NCBI GenBank assembly: GCA_945831805.1
Contig: CAMADY010000020.1
Coordinates: 1-33,766 of the forward strand
Length of the DNA: 33,766 nt
Direction: 5' to 3'
DNA from: an uncultured Prevotellaceae bacterium
GTDB taxonomy: Bacteria; Bacteroidota; Bacteroidia; Bacteroidales; Bacteroidaceae
The first letter of the stretch is position 1. Every line of letters starts with the position of its first letter. Below, in pieces: positions 23,605 through 30,269 of this stretch. The translations under genes were made by a program, and so were the position numbers. Below the pieces are notes generated by a model. The model made no database searches. It worked only from the letters and a program-made list of their open reading frames with translations, and was not told the origin of the DNA.

Positions 23605-24621
23605 ATGAACAAATCGCATATATTATATAAGGAGGACCTCCGCAAAATATTATCGTTAAAAGGCATAGAGACTCTGAGAGGCAAAACGTTCCTCATCACC
23701 GGTGCTACCGGAATGGTGGGCATGCACCTCATCGATGCACTCATGACACTTGGCGACGTAACGGTATATGCCGTAGGTCGCAGCAAGGAGAAGGCTGCCG
23801 AACGCCTCGGTGAATACTACTCTTCGCCGCTCTTCCATTTCGTGGAGCAGGACGTTTGCAATACCCTTCCCGACATCAAGGTGGACTACATCATACCACT
23901 TGCCAGCAATACTCATCCGCTGGCATATTCGCAGTACCCCGTCGAGACGATGCTCATCAACATAAAAGGCGCGGAGCATGCGCTCAACCTCGCAGTAAAG
24001 CATAACGCCATGGTGCTATATCCTTCAACCGTTGAGGTCTATGGCAACGCCCATGGTGAGGATGTCTTTACCGAAGACTACACCGGAACGCTGAATCTCG
24101 CCACTTCACGCGCATGCTATACGGAGTCAAAGCGCTCTGCAGAGGCACTGTGCCAGTCATATATCTCACAGAAAAACGCCCACGTCAAGATAGTACGTCT
24201 CAGCCGTCTCTTCGGACCTACCATGCTGTTGTCCGACAGCAAGGCATCGTCGCAGTTCCTGAAGAAGGCCATCGCCGCTGAGGACATCATACTGAAGAGC
24301 GAGGGCAACCAGTTCTTCAGCTATACCTACGTCACCGATGCCGTCAGTGCCATGCTCCATGTACTGCTCCATGGCGAAGAGGGAGTAGCATACAATATCA
24401 GCAATGAGCTCTGCGACGTGCGCCTCAAGGAATTCGCTGCACTCTGTGCGCAGTACAATGGCAAGCAGGTTGTCTTCGACCTTCCGTCAGAGACCGAGCG
24501 CAAGGGCTTCAGCATTGCCACCAAGGCAATCCTCGACAACTCACGCCTCAAGTCCATCGGCTGGCAGCCAAGCTACGACATCGAGACATCGATAAACAGA
24601 ACTATTGACATACTAAAATAA
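23605..24621 (+). CDS. NAD(P)-dependent extended SDR (epimerase/dehydratase-like)
   Basis: A 338-residue Rossmann protein. GATGMVG at 33-39 binds the cofactor; PLASNTHPLAYSQYP lines the pocket; STVEVYG (141-147) gives the catalytic Ser/Thr; YTESK gives Tyr172 and Lys176. The C-terminal part (FSYTYVTDAVSAML, then YNISNE) is that of nucleotide-sugar epimerases, reductases and dehydratases. It starts 52 bp after the cytidylyltransferase and ends 2 bp before licD, so the three are almost certainly one functional set. It may reduce or isomerise the sugar moiety before or after CDP activation; the exact reaction is unknown. Confidence 0.87.
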   Translation: MNKSHILYKEDLRKILSLKGIETLRGKTFLITGATGMVGMHLIDALMTLGDVTVYAVGRSKEKAAERLGEYYSSPLFHFVEQDVCNTLPDIKVDYIIPLASNTHPLAYSQYPVETMLINIKGAEHALNLAVKHNAMVLYPSTVEVYGNAHGEDVFTEDYTGTLNLATSRACYTESKRSAEALCQSYISQKNAHVKIVRLSRLFGPTMLLSDSKASSQFLKKAIAAEDIILKSEGNQFFSYTYVTDAVSAMLHVLLHGEEGVAYNISNELCDVRLKEFAALCAQYNGKQVVFDLPSETERKGFSIATKAILDNSRLKSIGWQPSYDIETSINRTIDILK

Positions 24622-24623
24622 AG

Positions 24624-25436
24624 ATGAATTATCTGCAAGAGTACCAAAAGCAGAATATCCGTGCGGTACAGGAGAAGGAACTCTCCATACTCACCGAAAT
24701 CCACAAGATATGCGTTCGCCATAACATCGACTACTGGCTCGATGGCGGCACATGTCTTGGTGCAGTGCGCCATGGCGGCTTCATACCATGGGACGATGAC
24801 ATCGACATCGCCATGCGCCAGGAAGACCTGCCACGATTCGTAGAGGCTGCCACAAAGGAACTGCCGGAGCATCTCTTCATGCAGACCATTGACACCGACC
24901 CCACATGCCGATTCCCTATCTACAAGGTCCGCGACCTCAACTCATTCACTGTGGAATACGGCGATGACTTCTCGCGACCATACCAGAAGGGACTCTTCGT
25001 AGATATCTTCCCTATGATCCCCTACCCTTCCGTCTCACGCTCCTTCTGCAAGAAGATTACGAAGGGCTATTGCCGCAGCAACTCCATACTCATAGCCCAG
25101 CACGTCTATTCGTGGCGTAGCGTTGCCGAACTCTTCTATTTCGGTATCAAGCGCAGCCTCTGCAAGGCTCTTTGGACTATCGCCTCCCTATGCCTTGACA
25201 AGAACACGTACATGAGTAACCGCCTGTCAGACAACGGTTACGGCATCATGCACCGTCAGGACTCCATCTTCCCCGTCAAGCCTATCATATTCGAAGGCAT
25301 GGAGTTCCTCGCACCAGCCAATCCAGACGCATACCTCAGCGACCTCTACCGCAACTACATGCAGCTGCCTCCAGAGGACAAGCGTCACGGGCACGCCGTC
25401 TTCTTCATCGACAAACTAATCTTAGAACTGCCATGA
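24624..25436 (+). CDS. LicD-family phosphotransferase
   Basis: A 270-residue protein with the LicD core YWLDGGTCLGAVRHGGFIP followed by WDDDIDIAM; Asp57-Asp61 form the metal-binding nucleotidyltransferase-like site. Later landmarks KGLFVDIFPM and a C-terminal RHGHAV are also typical. LicD proteins transfer phosphocholine, and their eukaryotic relatives FKTN and FKRP transfer ribitol-5-phosphate from CDP-ribitol. The acceptor is probably a cell-surface glycan made in the cytoplasm. It is the last gene of the operon; a strong bidirectional hairpin follows about 100 bp on. Confidence 0.9.
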   Translation: MNYLQEYQKQNIRAVQEKELSILTEIHKICVRHNIDYWLDGGTCLGAVRHGGFIPWDDDIDIAMRQEDLPRFVEAATKELPEHLFMQTIDTDPTCRFPIYKVRDLNSFTVEYGDDFSRPYQKGLFVDIFPMIPYPSVSRSFCKKITKGYCRSNSILIAQHVYSWRSVAELFYFGIKRSLCKALWTIASLCLDKNTYMSNRLSDNGYGIMHRQDSIFPVKPIIFEGMEFLAPANPDAYLSDLYRNYMQLPPEDKRHGHAVFFIDKLILELP

Positions 25437-25533
25437 TTTTACGAAACGTCAGGTGCTATGGCTGCAACAACATTACAATCAGACGCACAGGTTCCAATAC
25501 ACACCTGGTGCATATCCAAAGATACAGTAATAC

Positions 25534-25563
25534 AAAAGGCTGCAACGAAAATTGCAGCCTTTT
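25534..25563. terminator. Bidirectional intrinsic terminator between licD and xylB
   Basis: AAAAGGCTGCAA (25534-25545) pairs perfectly with TTGCAGCCTTTT (25552-25563) across a 6-nt loop. The A and T ends give a T-tract on both strands, so it can end licD transcripts (plus) and xylB transcripts (minus). The stretch 25437-25533 between licD and the hairpin holds nothing convincing. Confidence 0.88.
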
Positions 25564-25593
25564 ATTTTGGATTTATGATTTACGGATTAATGT

Positions 25594-27072
25594 TTACTTG
25601 CCAAGAGCATTCTTCCAACGCTCGAAGGCTTCCTTGTATGCAGCTGTGTCAGCGACAGGCTGCTCGGTAGCGATGTGCTTTAGAGTCTTGAAAGCCTCGT
25701 CGGAGTCCTTGTAGATACCGGCACCGATACCTGCACCGTATGCAGCTCCAACAGAGCCGTCGGTCTCATAGAGCTCGATGCTTGCGCCTGTCACGGCAGC
25801 GAGTGTGCGACGGAAGAGTGGTGAGAGGAAGAGGTTGGCGTGACCAGCCTTGATGGTCTTGATGTCCATGCCCATCTGCTGCATAATCTCCATGCCGTAG
25901 GCGAATGAGAACGCGATGCCTTCCTGTGCAGCACGAATGATGTGCGCCTTCTTGTGGATGTTGAAGTTGATGCCGTGCATTGAAGCTCCAGGGTTCTCGT
26001 TCTGAAGTACACGCTCCGCACCGTTTCCGAAAGGAATGATTGAGAGACCTTCTGCTCCTACAGGTACACTCTCAGCGAGATCGTTCATCTCACCGTAAGA
26101 GATGCCTTCCGGTGCGATAGTGCGCTTAACCCATGCGTTGAGGATGCCAGTGCCATTGATGCAGAGGAGTACGCCGAGACGAGTGTCTGGCTGGTTGTGA
26201 TTAACGTGTGCGAAGGTGTTTACACGAGAGAGCTTGTCGTAGTTCACCTCACCGAGTACACCATATACTACGCCCGATGTGCCGCCTGTTGCTGCTATCT
26301 CGCCTGGCTTCATAACGTTCAGTGAAAGAGCGTTGTTTGGCTGGTCTCCACCACGATATGCTATAGGTGCGCCGGCAGGGATACAGAGTTCCTGTGCCAC
26401 TGCCTCGCAGACTGTTGACTGTACGGAGAAGGTAGGCACGATGTCTGCAATGAGTGATTCTGAGAAGCCGAAGTGCTGCATAATGTCCTTGCTGACCTCG
26501 TTGTTCTTAAAGTCCCAGAACATACCCTCAGAGAGACCAGAGACGGTAGTGTTCTTCACGCCACCGCTGAGTCGCATAGCGATATAGTCTCCAGGGAGCA
26601 TTATCTTGTCGATCTTTGCGAAGAGCTCTGGCTCGTTCTCCTTAACCCATGCAAGCTTTGCTGCCGTGAAGTTGCCTGGAGAGTTGAGTAGATGCTCAAG
26701 ACACTTCTCACCACCGATAGTGTCGAACGCCTTGTTGCCGTAAGGTACAGCGCGACCATCACACCAGATGATAGAAGGACGGAGTGGCTGACCTTCCTTA
26801 TCAACACACACAAGGCCGTGCATCTGATAAGAGATACCGATGGCGCCGATCTCAGAGAGCTTGTTGCCAGACTTCTCGCTGACACGCTTTGTTGCCTCCT
26901 TGAGCTCGTTCCACCACATCTCCGGTTCCTGCTCTGCCCAACCAGCCTGCTTTGCAATGATTGGTGCTTCAGCATCAGGATACTGTGCAGACGCTACGGT
27001 CTGTCCTGTCTGTGCATCAACAAGTGAAGCCTTCACTGATGATGTGCCAATGTCGTAACCTAATAATAACAT
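25594..27072 (-). CDS. xylB: Xylulokinase (FGGY family)
   Basis: A 492-residue sugar kinase. The ATPase-fold phosphate loop is at 7-12 (DIGTSS). GISYQMHGLV binds the sugar, GGDQPNNAL near 242-250 holds the catalytic Asp, GGTSGVV is the second phosphate loop and GAAYGAGIGAG lies near the C-terminus. Length and the MHGLV segment fit xylulokinase better than glycerol or ribulokinase. It phosphorylates D-xylulose to xylulose-5-phosphate in the cytoplasm. No xylose isomerase or transporter is next to it; it follows nadD by 35 bp and ends at the shared terminator. No promoter was seen in the short gap, so it may be read through from nadD. Confidence 0.93.
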   Translation of the reverse strand: MLLLGYDIGTSSVKASLVDAQTGQTVASAQYPDAEAPIIAKQAGWAEQEPEMWWNELKEATKRVSEKSGNKLSEIGAIGISYQMHGLVCVDKEGQPLRPSIIWCDGRAVPYGNKAFDTIGGEKCLEHLLNSPGNFTAAKLAWVKENEPELFAKIDKIMLPGDYIAMRLSGGVKNTTVSGLSEGMFWDFKNNEVSKDIMQHFGFSESLIADIVPTFSVQSTVCEAVAQELCIPAGAPIAYRGGDQPNNALSLNVMKPGEIAATGGTSGVVYGVLGEVNYDKLSRVNTFAHVNHNQPDTRLGVLLCINGTGILNAWVKRTIAPEGISYGEMNDLAESVPVGAEGLSIIPFGNGAERVLQNENPGASMHGINFNIHKKAHIIRAAQEGIAFSFAYGMEIMQQMGMDIKTIKAGHANLFLSPLFRRTLAAVTGASIELYETDGSVGAAYGAGIGAGIYKDSDEAFKTLKHIATEQPVADTAAYKEAFERWKNALGK

Positions 27073-27107
27073 GTTTTCTTTCTTGTTTAGTTAATTTAAA
27101 TGACTGA

Positions 27108-27680
27108 TTATCTGTATAGTTTTCTTTGTTTTATCTCTTCTTCAACCATATACGGAACATAGTCCGTAATAGATTTGCTCTCTCTCAGCATCTGGCGCAG
27201 CTGCGTGCTGGTGACGTTGACGAGTGGAACGTGTATTAGGCGTACGTTTTCTGGCAGCAGAGCCTCATCGATGTCTGAACCTTCACGGGGGAATACTGCT
27301 ATTTTATACTTCTGTAGTATCTCTTCGTGGTGCGCCCATTTGTCGAATACATCCCAGTTGTCACCACCTATGATGAGCGAGAACTCATGCTGCGGATATT
27401 GCAGATGGAGTGCCTGCAGGGTGTCCCATGTATATGACGGTCTCTTCAGCTGGAACTCAAAGTTGCATGCCTTCAGTCCTTCGTGTCCTTCAAGGGCAAG
27501 CTCCACAAGATGCAGGCGCTCGTTCTCATCGAGAAGATCGGCAGCCTGCTTTAGTGGATTATGTGGTGAAACCATATACCACACCTCATCGAGCTTCATC
27601 TCGTGAAGCATCGTCTCGCCAAGGATGACGTGGCCGTTATGTATGGGGTTGAATGACCCGCCGAAGATTCCGATGCGCAT
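27108..27680 (-). CDS. nadD: Nicotinate-nucleotide adenylyltransferase
   Basis: A 190-residue enzyme of NAD synthesis. Motifs: GIFGGSFNPIHNGH with HNGH at 15-18 for ATP binding, MVSPHNPLK, FSLIIGGDNWDVFDKW and VTSTQLRQML (the ISSTxLR motif) near 155-165. It adenylates nicotinate mononucleotide. The usual guanylate-kinase neighbour of Bacteroidetes nadD is not in this window. A short GAGTGAA-type repeat lies just upstream of its start. Confidence 0.95.
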   Translation of the reverse strand: MRIGIFGGSFNPIHNGHVILGETMLHEMKLDEVWYMVSPHNPLKQAADLLDENERLHLVELALEGHEGLKACNFEFQLKRPSYTWDTLQALHLQYPQHEFSLIIGGDNWDVFDKWAHHEEILQKYKIAVFPREGSDIDEALLPENVRLIHVPLVNVTSTQLRQMLRESKSITDYVPYMVEEEIKQRKLYR

Positions 27681-27685
27681 GGTGT

Positions 27686-27716
27686 GAGTAAAGAGTGAAA
27701 AGTGAAGAGTGAAGAA
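27686..27716. repeat. Short GAGTGAA repeats upstream of nadD
   Basis: About four imperfect 6-8-bp units (GAGTAAA, GAGTGAAA, AGTGAA, GAGTGAA) lie in the gap between the small lipoprotein and nadD. Related units recur in the hairpin region before parC (33003-33080). Confidence 0.55.
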
Positions 27717-27745
27717 TTTAAGTTACCTTTTGGAAACGAAAGGGC

Positions 27746-28348
27746 TTACTTTTTGAAAGGAGCCTTAACCTCTACGAACTCAACAGGCTTCTTTGACTGC
27801 TGGTTGCCACCTCGTGTCCACTCCATATAGTAGTCACCACGGCTGTAACGCCAGTTATCTACCCTGTCGAGCTGGAAGGAAGCGAGATACTCTCCTGTAT
27901 AGTAATCGTGGAACTCACCATCGAATATGTTTCCGTTGAGACGGAAGTTATATATGGCGATGTAAGAGTCCGAGAAATCGTCGTAGCCATCATAATAATG
28001 GATGTAGATATTACGTCCGCGAACCTCGAAGTCGAAGTCGCATCTCACATACTCGCAACGGCCAGTGCGCTCATCGATGTAGGTATAGTCATACTCCACA
28101 CCCTTACCCTTGGCGTAACGGAACGGATTAGTATAGAACTCAATGTCCACATCCTGATACTCCGTGACTTCTTCAAGTCCTCTACCACCCCATCTATGTA
28201 CGAAGAATGTCTGGGCAACGGTACCCGACCAGATGCCATCGAGGTTGTCGGCAATGACATTGTTGGTATCTTCCACCATCGACGTGTCACATCCCGTAAA
28301 AGCGAACACTGTCATGAGAGACAGCAGTATTGTAAAAATCTTTTTCAT
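27746..28348 (-). CDS. Small lipoprotein of unknown function
   Basis: A 200-residue protein with lipoprotein signal ending FTGC (Cys20). The mature part is rich in aromatic and acidic residues and looks all-beta: GIWSGTVAQTFFVHRW, YTYIDERTGRCEYVRCDFDFEVRGRNIYIHYYDGYDDF (read in parts), RLNGNIFDGEF and YYMEWTRGG. The GIWSG start and strand count suggest a lipocalin-like barrel, but no family was recognised. It follows the S41 protease by 19 bp on the same strand, so the two may work together. A lysine-rich tail (EVKAPFKK) ends it. Confidence 0.75.
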   Translation of the reverse strand: MKKIFTILLSLMTVFAFTGCDTSMVEDTNNVIADNLDGIWSGTVAQTFFVHRWGGRGLEEVTEYQDVDIEFYTNPFRYAKGKGVEYDYTYIDERTGRCEYVRCDFDFEVRGRNIYIHYYDGYDDFSDSYIAIYNFRLNGNIFDGEFHDYYTGEYLASFQLDRVDNWRYSRGDYYMEWTRGGNQQSKKPVEFVEVKAPFKK

Positions 28349-28367
28349 ATTATTATTCTTTTATTCG

Positions 28368-29360
28368 TTACTTTTTCAAAAACTCTCTTGCGGCTTCTAT
28401 AATATCATCCTTGTCGGTACTGTTGATGCCGACCTTGATGTCTGGTTCAATGCCTTCCTCTGTGCAGTTGCCCTCTACATCATACATAGGACATGCGGAG
28501 AAGCGCACCGCCCATCCGTTAGGCAGTTCTGCGGAGTAAGGCATCCCGGCACCGCCACCTGTCTTGTCACCGATCATGGTAGCCTGCGGCATCTGTTTCA
28601 TGTACTTCACGAACTCGTTGGCAGCACTGAATACGCTGCGGTTTGTCAGGACGCAGACCTTCTTCTGCCAGCGTATTCCTGCCGAAGGTTCTATCCACTG
28701 CTCCTGAGGTTCGGAGAATTCAGTATGCCCTGCTCCGTTCTTGTGCTTCAGCGAACCCACGAAGGTACGCTCATTGCAGAATCGTGCGGCAAGTCTCTGT
28801 GCCTCCGTTATCATGCCACCACCATTCTGGCGGATGTCGAGAATCAGTCCATCGCACTGCGAGAGGTACAGCAGAATCTCATCGATGTTGCCGTCGCCAA
28901 GTCCCGAGCCGAAGGAACTGAGGTAGATATAGCCGATGTTATCATCAAGTATGCGATAGCTCATGCCCGACGCTATCTTATAGTCGGTAGAGAGATACTT
29001 GCGCTGCAGTTCTTCTGAGAAGTTCAACGGATAGTCCTCCTTCCACGACCAGTTTCTCGCGAAGTCGAACGAAGAGGATAGGTTGACGTGTCCGTCCTTC
29101 AGTTCGCCGATCATCTTGCCGAGGAACTCGAAGAGCTGTGTTCGCGTCATGCTGCTGCTGACGTTCGCCATGTAACGCTGGTGAACATCATTCCAATCCA
29201 CGCCTATCGTCTGCTGTTTCTCAGGAAAGAAGCAGTAGTGCTCGTCCATAATCCTCCATAGCGCCTCCGTGTTTCCTGCAGCATCGTTGCTGCTCTCTTC
29301 CACGTCAACGCAGGAAACCATGAGCATGGCAGTCAGTATGTACAATAATATCTTCTTCAT
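28368..29360 (-). CDS. S41-family peptidase lipoprotein
   Basis: A 330-residue tail-specific-protease-like protein with lipoprotein signal ending MVSC (Cys17). Landmarks: LKDGHVNL (88-95), GYIYLSSF (143-150), LILDIRQNGGG (172-182), SVFSAANEF with likely nucleophile Ser245 and GDKTGGGAG with Lys266 as the general base. No PDZ domain was recognised between the N-terminal helical part and the core, as in many short Bacteroidetes S41 lipoproteins. Substrate unknown. The small lipoprotein gene follows directly. Confidence 0.87.
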   Translation of the reverse strand: MKKILLYILTAMLMVSCVDVEESSNDAAGNTEALWRIMDEHYCFFPEKQQTIGVDWNDVHQRYMANVSSSMTRTQLFEFLGKMIGELKDGHVNLSSSFDFARNWSWKEDYPLNFSEELQRKYLSTDYKIASGMSYRILDDNIGYIYLSSFGSGLGDGNIDEILLYLSQCDGLILDIRQNGGGMITEAQRLAARFCNERTFVGSLKHKNGAGHTEFSEPQEQWIEPSAGIRWQKKVCVLTNRSVFSAANEFVKYMKQMPQATMIGDKTGGGAGMPYSAELPNGWAVRFSACPMYDVEGNCTEEGIEPDIKVGINSTDKDDIIEAAREFLKK

Positions 29361-29372
29361 TTGCTAAAACTC

Positions 29373-29407
29373 TAACACCCACCACTTAACGCCCAACAAC
29401 TAACACC
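29373..29407. repeat. 14-bp repeat TAACRCCCAMCAMY between the S41 and DUF3316-like genes
   Basis: Two full 14-bp units (29373-29386 and 29387-29400) and a third partial TAACACC fill the gap and reach the stop codon of the DUF3316-like gene. Unit length and sequence differ from the 7- and 8-bp arrays, but the placement is the same. Confidence 0.6.
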
Positions 29408-30177
29408 TATTTATTTATCACTACACCGATGCTTCCGGCATTATAGTAATGATGCTGCTTCAGGTTATTCGGCTTGCCCTGCCGGATATCGTTTATGTAA
29501 GCCACACGTATAGCCGTGCGTTTAGCCACCGGAATGTCGAGCGACAGCTGCTGGCGAATCTGGAAGGTCTTAAAGGCATGGAACACGACGTTGCTGTCGT
29601 AGTTTCCTTCAGAGAACAGCTCATAGTACGACTGTCCGTAGTTCGGCGAGAACATAACGCCGGCAATGGGCAGTCGTGCCTGATAGCCCACGAACATCTT
29701 TTTATGGAACAGCGTTATCTCATATTGCGCCAACACGTTAGGTCCTATCTGCAGCGAGGCATACCCCTGTGCCGGATTGTTTGCACTGTTACGGGTGTTG
29801 TAGTTGAAGCCGAGGTTGAGGTCAGCCATTCCACCGGCATGCAGCCTCAGTTTATCGTCGAGGAAGCTCCAGTCGTGCATCATGGCGAAGGCGAAGTCAT
29901 AGTGTCCCGTCAGCGCATGCGCATTCTTAACACGGTTATGTGAATAGCCGAGAGCACCCTCGTGGGTAAGCTGGTAGGTAGTAGGATGCTTGCCGCTATG
30001 CCTCACAACGTCAGACACAAAACGGAACTCCACACCCTTATATTTCTCCGGCGAGAGGTATGTATCGAGCACGTCCTCAGCACCGACGGCTATCTGCGTA
30101 GAAACAACGGAATGCTGTGCATAGCCTTTAGTGACTATACACAGCATCACTATCAATATGATAAAACCGTATCTCAT
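29407..30177 (-). CDS. Exported protein, DUF3316-like
   Basis: A 256-residue protein from the ATG at 30177 (a TTG three codons earlier is possible). Signal MRYGFIILIVMLCIVTKGYAQ; mature sequence VSTQIAVGAEDVLDTYLSPEKYKGVEFRF, then alternating strands (FAFAMMHDWSFLDDKLRLHAGG, ITLFHKKMFVGYQARLPIAG read in parts) and a final YYNAGSIGVVINK, consistent with an outer-membrane barrel. It fits the Bacteroidetes DUF3316 group from memory. No function is known. It follows parC across an octamer array that fills the gap. Confidence 0.7.
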   Translation of the reverse strand: MRYGFIILIVMLCIVTKGYAQHSVVSTQIAVGAEDVLDTYLSPEKYKGVEFRFVSDVVRHSGKHPTTYQLTHEGALGYSHNRVKNAHALTGHYDFAFAMMHDWSFLDDKLRLHAGGMADLNLGFNYNTRNSANNPAQGYASLQIGPNVLAQYEITLFHKKMFVGYQARLPIAGVMFSPNYGQSYYELFSEGNYDSNVVFHAFKTFQIRQQLSLDIPVAKRTAIRVAYINDIRQGKPNNLKQHHYYNAGSIGVVINK

Positions 30178-30185
30178 TTCAACCA

Positions 30186-30257
30186 ATAACCGAATAACCG
30201 ATAAACCGAATAGCCGTCAAACCGAATAACCGTCAAACCGATAAACCGAATAACCGA
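30186..30257. repeat. Nine-copy octamer array (ATAACCGA type) between parC and the DUF3316-like gene
   Basis: Nine consecutive 8-bp units (ATAACCGA, ATAACCGA, TAAACCGA, ATAGCCGT, CAAACCGA, ATAACCGT, CAAACCGA, TAAACCGA, ATAACCGA) keep A at position 2 and CCG at 5-7. A partial unit then leads into the parC stop at 30270-30272. Reverse-complemented, the unit is TCGGTTAT, related to the CGGTTRTR array at 5065-5136. It begins 9 bp upstream of the DUF3316-like ATG. Confidence 0.88.
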
Positions 30258-30269
30258 TAAACCTCTAAC

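Noticed and set aside
25517..25524. TATCTTTG on the minus strand after licD, a possible antisense promoter
   Set aside because: It matches the -7 consensus, but no -33 element sits at the right distance and the upstream side is the terminator hairpin.
25433..25714. 93-codon plus-strand frame downstream of licD
   Set aside because: It crosses the terminator hairpin and the 3' end of xylB in antisense; no coding character.
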